DNA of 64,000 nucleotides from Bacillota bacterium (GTDB lineage Bacteria > Bacillota > Clostridia > Lachnospirales > Lachnospiraceae). Of the stretch, positions 17,375 to 26,341 are shown in pieces. Under the pieces are notes generated by a model. The model made no database searches. It was not told where the DNA came from and saw only the letters and a program-made list of their open reading frames with translations. A program made the position numbers and the translations under genes. The stretch spans positions 496,001-560,000 of the forward strand of contig JAEVYY010000009.1 of NCBI GenBank assembly GCA_023392535.1, in the 5' to 3' direction. Numbering within the stretch: position 1 is the first letter of the stretch; the number at the start of each line of letters is the position of its first letter.

Positions 17375-17857
17375 CTATTGTAATAAGCTCCTGTTCTTCT
17401 TATCTTCTGTCCAATTACATTGGTATTCCATCGGGCAACAAAAACAAGGTCTGCTTAATTTATCTGCACGATAGATAATACCAGTCAGATCTTTCATATT
17501 CTTACTCTCACTGGTACGATGGTTTTTTATAGCATTCCGGATAATTTCTATCTCATTCTGATCAAATCCGCATGAGCCAAGAATTTCCTCCGCAATTGGA
17601 ATACTTGCCTTTTCATGTGGTATTCCTTCTATATATTGTTTATGTCTTCCTATATCATGTAATAAAGCTGTGGCGTATATAAGCTCCTCTGATAAATCCA
17701 ATCTCTCTTTTAAATTGATGAGCTGTGCAATTCTTGCCACATCCAAAAAGTGACCCATATCATGCTTACAGAACACTCGCTTAGACTCACACTGCGCTAT
17801 TTCTTCTAGATTTTTTTGATATTCTGCATGATGCAGGATTTGATTTATTCTTACCAT
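17375..17857 (-). CDS. HD-domain phosphohydrolase in the folate operon
   Basis: 160 residues. HD motifs are KHDMGHFLDVARIA (about residues 31-44) and ALLHDIGRHK (about 66-75), followed by GIPHEKAS. The C terminus has a cysteine group, CFCCPMEYQC, of a kind that could bind metal. Its ATG directly follows the folE stop codon, and folP is 20 bases downstream, so it is firmly inside the operon. Bacterial folate pathways lack a single universal enzyme for removing phosphates from dihydroneopterin triphosphate; this phosphohydrolase, placed between folE and folP, is a candidate, but that is inference. Confidence 0.85.
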   Translation of the reverse strand: MVRINQILHHAEYQKNLEEIAQCESKRVFCKHDMGHFLDVARIAQLINLKERLDLSEELIYATALLHDIGRHKQYIEGIPHEKASIPIAEEILGSCGFDQNEIEIIRNAIKNHRTSESKNMKDLTGIIYRADKLSRPCFCCPMEYQCNWTEDKKNRSLLQ

Positions 17858-18421
17858 CTACTTTACCATTTGAAAAAATGTATGTTGTAATTTTTCTTCT
17901 TCAAAGACCCCTTTTGTGCATAAGGTAACCGTCTTACTACCAGGCTTTTTTACACCTCTTACCGTCATACACATATGCTCTGCTTCTAACATCACCATAA
18001 CACCTTTTGGCTGTAGATATTTCATGACTGCCTCTGCAATCTGTACTGTCATCTGTTCCTGAATCTGAGGTCTTTTGGCATAGACTTCCACCGTACGTGC
18101 GAGTTTGCTAAGACCTACTACTCTACCATCAGGAATGTAGGCAATATGCGCTTTCCCATAAAAGGGCATAAAATGATGCTCGCACATAGAATAGAACGTA
18201 ATATCTTTTTCCAGTACGATCCCATTCTTATTTTCTTTTTCTTCTATTTGAAATGTTTTTTGCAAATGCCGCCTCGCATCTTCATCAAGTCCTGAAAAAA
18301 TTTCAGCGTACATTCTTGCAATTCTATCCGGTGTTTCCTGTAATCCTTCTCGATTTATATCTTCCCCAATGCCTTCTAATAAAAGCTTTACCGCCTCTTT
18401 TACTTTATTTTGATCTACCAT
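17858..18421 (-). CDS. folE: GTP cyclohydrolase I
   Basis: 187 residues. It converts GTP to dihydroneopterin triphosphate. It has FYSMCEHHFMPF with the zinc Cys-His, IPDGRVVGLSKLAR, YAKRPQIQEQMT and the second zinc cysteine in EHMCMTVRGV. The ATG at 18421 follows AGGAGA by five bases; a TTG twelve codons upstream has no ribosome site. The start lies 17 bases inside the end of folC, showing tight coupling. Confidence 0.96.
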   Translation of the reverse strand: MVDQNKVKEAVKLLLEGIGEDINREGLQETPDRIARMYAEIFSGLDEDARRHLQKTFQIEEKENKNGIVLEKDITFYSMCEHHFMPFYGKAHIAYIPDGRVVGLSKLARTVEVYAKRPQIQEQMTVQIAEAVMKYLQPKGVMVMLEAEHMCMTVRGVKKPGSKTVTLCTKGVFEEEKLQHTFFQMVK

Positions 18422-19724
18422 GGCTGTCTCTCCTGATTTTATCTCTACTTTGTACAATAGTCGCTAACTCTCCTAAATAAGAAAGGGAACCAAACGCGAT
18501 AATGACACTATCTTTATCCGCTAATAAGTAACTGATTTCTACCGCCTCCTGCAGACTGTCTGCTACCGTAACACTATCATGATATGGCTGAATTTCCTGT
18601 GCTAATTCGTATGCAGGCATCCCCCTTTTATGATTGGGTGTCGATATCGTAATGATCTGTTCTGCATAGGCATAGGTCTCCTGTATGATCTTATCATACT
18701 GCTTGTCTTTCAACACTCCTATTATATAGATAATCCTCTTGTTTGTAAAATAAAAGCGTATGGAATCCGCTAACTGTTTTGCAGCATTTTCATTATGTGC
18801 TCCATCCATAATAAATAAAGGAGAATCTGCAATTATTGTAAATCTGCCAGGCCATATGGTTTCCATAAATCCTTTATAAATTGCATTCTTAGTTATTGTG
18901 AAATCAAGTGCACGCAAAGCATTGATCACTTCTAATGATACTATTGCATTTTCAATTTGGTATGTTCCAGCCAATGCAATCTTTATTTTTTTCCATTCTT
19001 TATAGTTAAACATTTGCACCTTTAATCCATACCTTACATTTGTCAGATCCGATTTTTTTGCTATCCTAAGTATGTTTCCTTTTTTCTCACATATTCCTTC
19101 TATGACTGCCATTACTTCTTTCTCCTGTTCATTACAGACAACGTAGCATTTATCTTTTATAATACCTGCCTTTTGTATCGCAATCTGCTCAAGACTATTC
19201 CCCAGGAATGCCATATGATCCATGCTAATGGAAGTTAATACTGCCACAAGTGTAGTCTTTATTATATTTGTGGCATCCAGTAGCCCACCTAATCCTGTCT
19301 CCAATACAACTAGCTCACATCCTTTTTCTTTGAAATATAAAAAGGATAATGCGGTTTCTATTTCAAAAGCAGTCGGATGTGGAAATCCTGCTTTCTGCAT
19401 GTCTGTAATACTCTCTTTTATTCTGGTCATATAGGAAGCAAGATCTTTTTTTGATATCATTCTTCCATTGATTTGGATTCTTTCACGATAATCAAAAAGA
19501 GTAGGTGATATATATCTCCCCACTTTAAAACCCGCACATTTTAGTATCGTGGAAATAAAGGCAAGTGTAGATCCCTTCCCATTTGTACCCGCAATATGAA
19601 TAAACAGTAAAGCATCTTGGGGATTATCCAAAAATTGCAATAAATTATGAATGTTACTCAATCCAAATGTACTTCCATATTGATTTATTTCTTCCACATA
19701 TGCCTCTGTTTCCCTATTATTCAT
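18405..19724 (-). CDS. folC: Folylpolyglutamate synthase / dihydrofolate synthase
   Basis: 439 residues, a Mur-ligase relative that adds glutamate to dihydropteroate and folates using ATP. It has P-loop HIAGTNGKGSTLAF (about residues 44-57), ETGLGGLLDATN, SMDHMAFLG and the C-terminal FIMDGAHNENAAKQL. It is the first gene of the folate operon. A TATAAT sequence at 19770-19765 could be its -10 box, but I see no good -35 partner. It overlaps folE by 17 bases. Confidence 0.94.
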   Translation of the reverse strand: MNNRETEAYVEEINQYGSTFGLSNIHNLLQFLDNPQDALLFIHIAGTNGKGSTLAFISTILKCAGFKVGRYISPTLFDYRERIQINGRMISKKDLASYMTRIKESITDMQKAGFPHPTAFEIETALSFLYFKEKGCELVVLETGLGGLLDATNIIKTTLVAVLTSISMDHMAFLGNSLEQIAIQKAGIIKDKCYVVCNEQEKEVMAVIEGICEKKGNILRIAKKSDLTNVRYGLKVQMFNYKEWKKIKIALAGTYQIENAIVSLEVINALRALDFTITKNAIYKGFMETIWPGRFTIIADSPLFIMDGAHNENAAKQLADSIRFYFTNKRIIYIIGVLKDKQYDKIIQETYAYAEQIITISTPNHKRGMPAYELAQEIQPYHDSVTVADSLQEAVEISYLLADKDSVIIAFGSLSYLGELATIVQSRDKIRRDSHGRSK

Positions 19725-19824
19725 TTATCTTGTCCCACCTTTTTATGTTTTATAGCCATCTCAAATTATAGCACATTAACCTTAGAGTGGAATAGAAAAT
19801 AAAAAATTGGAAATACTCTAATCC

Positions 19825-20247
19825 ATGAAAACATTAAAAACATTTTTTAAACATTTTTATATTTGCGGCGTTATCGGATGGTGTCTTGAAATAATTTTTA
19901 CGGCACTGCATTCGTTACAACGTCACGAATTTTCACTACGAGGAAATACCTCTTTGTGGATGTTTCCAATCTACGGAATGGCAGCAATACTTGGTCCTGT
20001 CAGCAAAATATTGCAAAAAAAATCCTGCCTTTCACGTGGTATTACGTATGCACTTAGCATTTTTATCATGGAATATATCTCTGGTTCTTTTTTAATGAGA
20101 AAAAAATGCTGTCCCTGGAATTATAAAACTTCAAGGTGGAATTATAAAGATGTAATTCGCATTGATTATTTTCCTTTCTGGATCATTACGGGATTGTTAT
20201 ACGAGCGTATCTTATCAGGACTGATTGCCAAAAAAGAGGCAACGTAA
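19825..20247 (+). CDS. CmpB-like membrane protein (putative ABC-transporter type IV family)
   Basis: 140 residues with about four hydrophobic segments. The N terminus (FYICGVIGWCLEIIFTAL), PIYGMAAILGP, MEYISGSFL and the closing CCPWNY resemble PF06541 proteins, found mostly in Clostridia. It is shorter than the second family member in this window (37013-37969) and lacks its coiled-coil tail. The start is the ATG at 19825, though the ribosome site is weak. It is a single-gene unit between folC and MATE genes. No function is established for the family. Confidence 0.75.
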   Translation: MKTLKTFFKHFYICGVIGWCLEIIFTALHSLQRHEFSLRGNTSLWMFPIYGMAAILGPVSKILQKKSCLSRGITYALSIFIMEYISGSFLMRKKCCPWNYKTSRWNYKDVIRIDYFPFWIITGLLYERILSGLIAKKEAT

Positions 20248-20282
20248 AAAAGTCGTATCAGAACGATTTTATCTGATACGAC
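20246..20282 (-). terminator. Terminator of the MATE gene
   Basis: On the minus strand GTCGTATCAGA (20282-20272) pairs perfectly with TCTGATACGAC (20262-20252), followed by six T (20251-20246). Confidence 0.85.
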
Positions 20283-20299
20283 TCTTCTCATTTATCCTT

Positions 20300-21646
20300 C
20301 TATTTTTCAAACAACCCCTGTTCCTTCCATTTTTTAACAACGAACAGATATGCAATCCACAGGAACACACCTGCCGTGAGCCATGCTGCTGCATTTGCCA
20401 TGCAAACCCCAAGATAACTTTTATACTGAGCTGCTGCAAATGCAAGAATCGAACGGCTTAACAATTCTACAACTCCACCAAGCATGGGCAATACGGACAT
20501 GCCGCTTCCCTGCAATACATTTCTATAAATAAATATCATACCTAACGGAATGAAAAATATACTTACAACCATAATATATGTTTGCGCGTAATTTAAAATG
20601 GAACTGACGTCTCCACTTACAAATAAGGGAACTACATAAGGCATTGTTTTTACAATCACAAAACCAATAATTAAGGAATATATAATATTTAACAAATTGG
20701 CTGTCTTTACCCCGCTTTTGATTCGATGAACATCACCGATCCCTCTGTTTTGTGCACTATAGGTTGCCATTGTCATACCCAATGCCACATATGGTTGCGT
20801 CACTAACTGTTCCACTTTTCCTGCTGCTGTATAGGCAGCTACAATCGTTGATCCCAGCATGTTCAATGCACTTTGAACTAAAATAGTTCCTATCGCTGTA
20901 ATCGAAAACTGTAACGCCATTGGTAATCCAATCGACAATTGATTACGAACGCAATCATAGTCTAATTTAAAATCTTCTTTTTTCGTATGGAGAATTTCTA
21001 TCTTCCATATAATATAGAATAGACATAGGATGCCAGAGATCCCTTGCGAAATAACTGTCGCCCAAGCTGCTCCTGCAACCCCCATATGGACATAGACGAT
21101 CAAATAAATATCCAGAAAAATATTTAATATAGCAGAAACGATTAAAAAATATAAAGGAATCTTGCTGTTTCCTATAGCTCGTAAAATACTTGCTAATAAA
21201 TTATATAAAATATTGCATCCCATTCCCAAGCAGATAATCACAATATATTCCTTCGCCATATCAAAAATATCATCTGGTGTATGCATTATTCTCAGCAATG
21301 TATCCATCCCCATAACACTTATTATGGTAGCTACAATTGTTATAATAATAGAAAGAATGGCTGCATTTCCAACGCTCTTTTTCATTGCCTTATAGTCACT
21401 TGCTCCATATCTTTGTGCGGTCAATACCGTAAATCCTGTCGTTAACCCCTGCATAAAACCCAAAATCAGAAACATTATGGTTCCCGTGGCTCCAACCGCA
21501 GCTAATGCTTTAATTCCTATAAATCTACCTACAATTACAGTATCGACCATATTATAAAACTGTTGAAATATATTGCCAATGATAATTGGAATGATAAATC
21601 TTGTAATTAGTCTGGTCGGACTTCCTTTCGTCATATCCAATTCCAT
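20300..21646 (-). CDS. MATE family efflux transporter
   Basis: 448 residues, twelve predicted membrane helices in two halves. The N terminus (MTKGSPTRLITRFIIPIII, then FYNMVDTVIVGRFIG) and the repeat-2 segment SIGLPMALQFSITAIGTILV are typical of MATE proteins, which export cationic drugs or metabolites in exchange for sodium or protons. GGAGG stands six bases before the ATG. It is a single gene with its own terminator. The substrate is unknown. Confidence 0.92.
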   Translation of the reverse strand: MELDMTKGSPTRLITRFIIPIIIGNIFQQFYNMVDTVIVGRFIGIKALAAVGATGTIMFLILGFMQGLTTGFTVLTAQRYGASDYKAMKKSVGNAAILSIIITIVATIISVMGMDTLLRIMHTPDDIFDMAKEYIVIICLGMGCNILYNLLASILRAIGNSKIPLYFLIVSAILNIFLDIYLIVYVHMGVAGAAWATVISQGISGILCLFYIIWKIEILHTKKEDFKLDYDCVRNQLSIGLPMALQFSITAIGTILVQSALNMLGSTIVAAYTAAGKVEQLVTQPYVALGMTMATYSAQNRGIGDVHRIKSGVKTANLLNIIYSLIIGFVIVKTMPYVVPLFVSGDVSSILNYAQTYIMVVSIFFIPLGMIFIYRNVLQGSGMSVLPMLGGVVELLSRSILAFAAAQYKSYLGVCMANAAAWLTAGVFLWIAYLFVVKKWKEQGLFEK

Positions 21647-21809
21647 TTTTTACCTCCGAACACCCTTTTGTATATTGATTTTATTGACGGTATTCATCAT
21701 TTTAACATGTTTTTCTCCAAATGCAATATCATTTTGGGAAATATATAATTATCCGATTTCTAACCAGAAATTCATGAATTGTTCCACTATATTTTTATAG
21801 GATTAGTGA

Positions 21810-21838
21810 TTGAAAAGAAGGAATCATTATGGTATCAT
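21810..21838 (+). promoter_or_regulatory. Promoter of the pyrBI leader
   Basis: TTGAAA (21810-21815) and TATCAT (21833-21838) are separated by 17 bases. The transcript would begin near 21845, about 35 bases before the leader ORF and 270 bases before pyrB. Confidence 0.7.
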
Positions 21839-21880
21839 ATTTGAAATGAATCAGTTCTAATTCTATAAAGGAGGTCAAAT

Positions 21881-22090
21881 ATGACAGGTATTGAATGTTT
21901 GAAAAAGTGTCAGAATCTTTGTAAACAAGTATTTATTCTAGTTGTCAATTTAGACCATACAAGAACTGTTTCTTTTTTTAAAATTTGCTATACCACAAAT
22001 GATATTGTAAATCGAAGGGAATTATTATTCTCTTCGATTTTTTTCGGTTCGAAAGGATCAATATCATTGGTACCTGATAACAGTCTTTAA
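21881..22090 (+). CDS. Candidate regulatory leader ORF of pyrBI, with an internal terminator
   Basis: 69 codons starting at an ATG preceded by AAAGGAGG at ideal spacing, one of the strongest ribosome sites in the window. The peptide (starting MTGIECLKKCQNLCKQ) matches no family that I know. Its codons pass through a U-rich tract (21969-21979) and then through a strong terminator hairpin (22009-22044), and stop 25 bases before pyrB. This is the arrangement of the enteric pyrL leader, where a ribosome closely following a UTP-starved polymerase opens the terminator. I read it as a regulatory leader; a stable peptide function is less likely. Confidence 0.65.
   Translation: MTGIECLKKCQNLCKQVFILVVNLDHTRTVSFFKICYTTNDIVNRRELLFSSIFFGSKGSISLVPDNSL
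22009..22044 (+). terminator. Intrinsic terminator / attenuator inside the pyrBI leader ORF
   Basis: The arms 22009-22022 (AAATCGAAGGGAAT) and 22027-22040 (ATTCTCTTCGATTT) form a 14-pair stem with one G-U pair and a four-base loop. Seven consecutive T (22038-22044) follow. It is upstream of pyrB on the coding strand, so it must be bypassed for expression. I find no obvious PyrR-type binding sequence next to it. Confidence 0.85.
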
Positions 22091-22115
22091 AACATTGAAA
22101 TAAGGAGATACCTTT

Positions 22116-23030
22116 ATGAGACATTTAATGAGCCCTCTTGATTTTACGTGCGAGGAATTATACCAATTGTTTGATCTGGCAAAAGATATAGAACAGCAAC
22201 CTGAAAAATATGCACATATCTGTGAAGGCAAAAAACTCGCTACCTGTTTTTATGAACCAAGTACCCGTACCAGATTAAGCTTTGAATCTGCTATGCTAAA
22301 TCTTGGTGGTCATGTATTAGGGTTTTCGGATGCTGCTTCTTCCTCTGCTGCCAAAGGAGAAAGTGTATCTGATACGATTCGAATGATTTCCTGCTATGCA
22401 GACATCTGTGCGATGCGTCATCCAAAGGAAGGCGCTCCTATGGTTGCATCTACGAAATCAGGTATACCGGTAATCAATGCTGGTGATGGTGGTCACCAAC
22501 ACCCGACTCAGACACTTACTGATTTACTTACCATCCATTCTCTAAAGGGTCGTCTCGGTAATTTCACAATTGGACTATGTGGCGATCTGAAATTCGGCCG
22601 TACGGTTCACTCCCTGATTAATGCTCTTATTCGCTATCCAAATATAAAATTCATTTTTATTTCACCTGAGGAATTAAAAATACCTGACTATATCAGGGAA
22701 GACATATTACGCAAGAACAACATCGCATTTGAGGAAGTCATCCGCCTGGAAAATAGCATGGAATACTTAGATCTACTCTATATGACACGAGTGCAAAAAG
22801 AACGTTTCTTTAATGAAGAAGATTATGTTCGATTAAAGGATTTTTATATTCTTGATAAAGAAAAAATGGAGCTTGCCAAAGAAGATATGCTTGTCTTACA
22901 TCCACTTCCACGGGTAAATGAAATTTCTGTTGAAGTAGATGACGATCCCCGCGCCGTATATTTTCAACAGGTACAATACGGTGTCTATGTGCGAATGGCA
23001 CTGATTTTGACATTACTAAATTTAGCTTAG
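22116..23030 (+). CDS. pyrB: Aspartate carbamoyltransferase, catalytic subunit
   Basis: 304 residues. It makes carbamoyl aspartate from carbamoyl phosphate and aspartate, the first committed step of pyrimidine synthesis. The carbamoyl phosphate site FYEPSTRTRLSFESA (about residues 45-59), GDGGHQHPTQTLTDL and VLHPLPRVNEI are intact. AAGGAG precedes the ATG. It is followed 20 bases later by pyrI, so the enzyme is the regulated dodecameric form. Expression is probably set by the leader at 21881-22090. Confidence 0.97.
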   Translation: MRHLMSPLDFTCEELYQLFDLAKDIEQQPEKYAHICEGKKLATCFYEPSTRTRLSFESAMLNLGGHVLGFSDAASSSAAKGESVSDTIRMISCYADICAMRHPKEGAPMVASTKSGIPVINAGDGGHQHPTQTLTDLLTIHSLKGRLGNFTIGLCGDLKFGRTVHSLINALIRYPNIKFIFISPEELKIPDYIREDILRKNNIAFEEVIRLENSMEYLDLLYMTRVQKERFFNEEDYVRLKDFYILDKEKMELAKEDMLVLHPLPRVNEISVEVDDDPRAVYFQQVQYGVYVRMALILTLLNLA

Positions 23031-23050
23031 AAAAAAGGAGAGGTAGTACT

Positions 23051-23482
23051 ATGTTAAATGTAGGAAAAATTGAAGAAGGTTTTGTTTTAGATCATATCAA
23101 AGCTGGCAAAAGTCTATCTATTTATAAGCATTTACAACTGGGGATGCTGGATTGTACTGTTGCAATTATAAAAAACGCAAAAAGTGGCAAAATGGGAAAA
23201 AAAGATATTCTAAAGGTTGAATGTGATATTAATTTGTTGAACCTTGATATTTTGGGATTTATTGATCACAACATTACGGTAAACGTAATAAAGAATGGTG
23301 AAGTTGTAGACAAGAAAATATTAGTTCTCCCTAAAGAAATAAGAAATGTGATAAAATGCAAAAATCCCCGCTGTATTACTTCTATAGAGCAGGGACTCCC
23401 TCATATCTTTGTACTTACAGACGAAGAAAAAGAAAGTTATCGCTGTCAATACTGCGAAGAAAAATTCGATGGAAATTACTAA
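23051..23482 (+). CDS. pyrI: Aspartate carbamoyltransferase, regulatory subunit
   Basis: 143 residues. The N-terminal allosteric domain has IEEGFVLDHIKAGKSLSIYKHL, which binds nucleotide effectors such as CTP and ATP. The C-terminal zinc domain has CKNPRC and YRCQYC, the four cysteine ligands. It holds PyrB trimers in the allosteric holoenzyme. AAAGGAGAGG precedes the ATG. No other pyr genes lie in the window. Confidence 0.96.
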   Translation: MLNVGKIEEGFVLDHIKAGKSLSIYKHLQLGMLDCTVAIIKNAKSGKMGKKDILKVECDINLLNLDILGFIDHNITVNVIKNGEVVDKKILVLPKEIRNVIKCKNPRCITSIEQGLPHIFVLTDEEKESYRCQYCEEKFDGNY

Positions 23483-23506
23483 ATAGGATACAAAAATGCA
23501 TGAACA

Positions 23507-24280
23507 TCAATTACCACACTCCACGCTGATTTTATTAAAGATGCGCATGATTTCTTCCGTCTGAACTTTCTTTTTTTCTTCCCCAGTCTTATCCATGATC
23601 ACTTTTCCCTCGTGCATCATAATAAGTCTATCACCATATTCGGTAGCGTAGCGAAGATTATGCGTTACCATAATCGTAGTCATCTTTTTTTCAGCTACTA
23701 TTTTATCTGTCAATTGCATGATAATTTCTGCAGTTTTGGGATCCAAAGCTGCAGTATGTTCATCTAAGATCAGGAATTCGATGGGCGTCATGGTAACCAT
23801 TAACAAGGACAAGGCCTGTCTCTGACCACCAGATAGGGATCCCACAAGCGTATACATCTTATCCTCCAAGCCAAGATTTAACGGTCTTAATAATTCTTTA
23901 TAGGATTCAATTTTAGATTTATTGGTACCACGTCTAAGGTCAAAAGGTTTCCCTTTGTTATCTGCAATTGACATATTTTCCAGAATATTCATACTTGGAC
24001 AAGTTCCTTTCGATGGATCCTGAAATACACGCCCTATTCTCTTATGACGCAGATAATCTTTCTTTGCTGTAATATCAATCTGATTTACGAGTATATTTCC
24101 ACTGTCAATAGGGATGCTCCCACAGATTATATTTAACATAGATGTTTTTCCAGACCCATTACTGCCAACCACAGAGACAAACTCACCATTATTTACGGTT
24201 AAATGAAAGTCATGAAAAAGGCAGAGTTCATTCACAGATCCGGTATTATAATATTTATTGATATTCTTTAACTCAATCAT
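23507..24280 (-). CDS. trpZ: ABC transporter ATP-binding protein, tryptophan uptake (TrpZ type)
   Basis: 257 residues. It has Walker A GSNGSGKTS, signature SLSGGQRQA and Walker B LILDEHTAALDP; the DEHTAALDP form is typical of the COG1101 subfamily that pairs with TrpX-like binding proteins. It powers import at the inner face of the membrane. It overlaps the permease gene by one base and is the last gene of the T-box-controlled operon. Tryptophan specificity comes from the operon's TGG-type T-box, not from this protein. Confidence 0.88.
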   Translation of the reverse strand: MIELKNINKYYNTGSVNELCLFHDFHLTVNNGEFVSVVGSNGSGKTSMLNIICGSIPIDSGNILVNQIDITAKKDYLRHKRIGRVFQDPSKGTCPSMNILENMSIADNKGKPFDLRRGTNKSKIESYKELLRPLNLGLEDKMYTLVGSLSGGQRQALSLLMVTMTPIEFLILDEHTAALDPKTAEIIMQLTDKIVAEKKMTTIMVTHNLRYATEYGDRLIMMHEGKVIMDKTGEEKKKVQTEEIMRIFNKISVECGN

Positions 24281-25191
24281 TATGAATCCTCCCTCTTTGT
24301 ATCACTACTTTGATTTCTTTTTACTTTTGTTCTTTTTTCCATTCCCAAGACCAGTATCAATAAAAATAAGGATGCCGTAATGAACCTTAAATAACTCGAT
24401 GGAAGTCCCATTCTGACTGCAAGCGCTACACATGCCTTATAAATAAGAGATCCTATTAAAACACTTGTTGTAATTTTAAAAAAAGTAACTTTTTTTAGTA
24501 GGCTTGTTCCGATGATTACACTGGCAAGTCCTATGACGGCCGTTCCTGTACCAATTGAAATATCAAAAAATCTCTGCTGTTGTGCAAACATACAGCCACT
24601 TAATGCAACCAGACCGTTGGCAATCGCAAGACCGACAATCTTAACTCTCCCTTTATCAACTCCCAGCGAGGTAACCAAAGTATCATTATCACCAACTGCC
24701 CTCAATAAAAATCCAGATTTCGTTGCCATATAAGCATCTAGTATTAATTTTACTCCTACCGTTATAATCGTAATTACAAGTAACGTTCTAAAATTTTCTA
24801 GAGATTGAGGAATCATACCATTCATAATAGAATTGTCAAAAATAGTCTGCCTATTATAAATAGGCAGATTGGCCCGACCTGCGATAGCAAGATTCACTGA
24901 ATATAATGCAGTCATCATGATTATACCGGACAATAAATCTCTTACCTTAAGTTTCACATGGATCAACCCTGTGAGCATTCCCACAAAAGTCCCTGCAAGA
25001 AAGCAAATGGGCAACACGAATAATGAATTCATACCTTTAGAAATTAAGACAGCCGTAATGGCAGCTCCCATTGGAAAGCTGCCATCCACGGTCATATCTG
25101 GAAAATCTAATATTTTATAAGTGATGTACATACCAAGTGCCATAATTGCATATATCATTCCTTGTTCAAAAACACTAAGTACTAATGCCAT
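24280..25191 (-). CDS. trpY: ABC transporter permease, tryptophan uptake (TrpY type)
   Basis: 303 residues, eight to ten hydrophobic segments, of the branched-chain amino-acid/LivH-like permease class (COG4120). It has GMYITYKILDFPDMTVDGSF near the N terminus and GLAIANGLVALSGCMFAQQQ in the middle, both family hallmarks. The ATG at 25191 follows GGAGG by eight bases; the TTG five codons upstream overlaps that site. It lies between the binding protein and ATPase genes. Confidence 0.88.
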   Translation of the reverse strand: MALVLSVFEQGMIYAIMALGMYITYKILDFPDMTVDGSFPMGAAITAVLISKGMNSLFVLPICFLAGTFVGMLTGLIHVKLKVRDLLSGIIMMTALYSVNLAIAGRANLPIYNRQTIFDNSIMNGMIPQSLENFRTLLVITIITVGVKLILDAYMATKSGFLLRAVGDNDTLVTSLGVDKGRVKIVGLAIANGLVALSGCMFAQQQRFFDISIGTGTAVIGLASVIIGTSLLKKVTFFKITTSVLIGSLIYKACVALAVRMGLPSSYLRFITASLFLLILVLGMEKRTKVKRNQSSDTKREDS

Positions 25192-25221
25192 GAGATTTTC
25201 CTCCAAATCCTTATCACATAT

Positions 25222-26274
25222 TTATTCTACTACAATTTCTTGAAATATTTCTTTTGCACCTGCAATATACGAATCATCTACTTTCATACCAATTTTTTCT
25301 GCTGCCGCAGTATTTACATAAAGGCTTGCTTCTGAAATAATTTCATACGGCATATTTTTCGCCTCTGCTTCTCCTAGTAAGATTTTAGCTGCCATTGCTC
25401 CAGTCTGCTTTCCAAGCTCCACGTAATCAATACCCATAGACGCTACGCAACCATTTTTTACTTGTTCCACTTCGCTTCCAAATACTGGGATTTTTTTCTT
25501 ATTCGCTTCTTCTAAAACTGTCTGTAATGCAGATACCACTGTGTTATCTGTTAAATTAGAAATACAATCTACTTTACCCGCCATATCAGCTGCAGCCATC
25601 GGGACTTCTGCAATGGTATTAATTCCTGTTGCTATGATCTCAAACCCATAATCAGGTGCCGCTTTCTTATATGCTTCAATCGTACTGACAGAATTTGCTT
25701 CACTTGTTGTATACAAAATGCCAATTGACTTAGCATCTGGTAACATAGCACGAATCATTTCTAACTGATTTGTCACAGGAAGTGTATCGGATGTACCAGT
25801 AATATTTCCTACACTGGATCCGTCTTCCTTTGCAATCCCAGCTCCCAGAGGATCTGAAATAGCTGTATATACTACCGGAATATCAGTATTCATAGCGGAA
25901 TTGTAAGCAGCCATAGCGCTTGGTGTCGCAATGGCACAGATCATATCAACTTTCTGGGAAACAAAATTATCTGCAATGGTCGCTGCTGTACCTGTGTCTG
26001 CCTGCGCATTATCAAAAATAACAGTTAAATTCTTGCCATCAACAATTCCTGCATCAGCAAGACCTTCCAAAAAACCTTTTTTACAATTGTCTAAAGAACC
26101 ATGTTCTGCAAATTGTGAAATACCTATTGTAAATGTATCCTTTAATGTAGATGCCTGTTCTTTCTGTTCTTCTGTTTTAGAAGCTGCATTTTTATTTTCA
26201 CTATTCCCACATCCTGTTACCATTGTTGCTACCATTGCACTTGCCAAAATCATTGCTAATACTTTCCTTTTCAT
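25222..26274 (-). CDS. trpX: ABC transporter substrate-binding lipoprotein, tryptophan uptake (TrpX type)
   Basis: 350 residues. It has a lipoprotein signal ending in MVTGCGN, with C22 as the anchored cysteine. The mature protein is a PF04392 binding protein (FTIGISQFAEHGSLDNCKKG, then VYTAISDPLGAG and SIGILYTTSEANS). It captures ligand outside the membrane for TrpYZ. GAGGAG precedes the ATG. The Trp T-box directly upstream makes tryptophan the likely ligand; related operons elsewhere have been assigned to tryptophan or tyrosine. Confidence 0.88.
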   Translation of the reverse strand: MKRKVLAMILASAMVATMVTGCGNSENKNAASKTEEQKEQASTLKDTFTIGISQFAEHGSLDNCKKGFLEGLADAGIVDGKNLTVIFDNAQADTGTAATIADNFVSQKVDMICAIATPSAMAAYNSAMNTDIPVVYTAISDPLGAGIAKEDGSSVGNITGTSDTLPVTNQLEMIRAMLPDAKSIGILYTTSEANSVSTIEAYKKAAPDYGFEIIATGINTIAEVPMAAADMAGKVDCISNLTDNTVVSALQTVLEEANKKKIPVFGSEVEQVKNGCVASMGIDYVELGKQTGAMAAKILLGEAEAKNMPYEIISEASLYVNTAAAEKIGMKVDDSYIAGAKEIFQEIVVE

Positions 26275-26341
26275 GTCTCTTCTCCTCTTTATTGGTTTTA
26301 TTTAGCTTCGCCATTTTGTATTTGTGAAGAATGAGTGCGTG

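Noticed and set aside
21845..22115. PyrR-type attenuator as the explanation for the pyrBI leader
   Set aside because: I could not find the conserved PyrR-binding hairpin or a competing antiterminator; the translated ORF across the terminator fits better.
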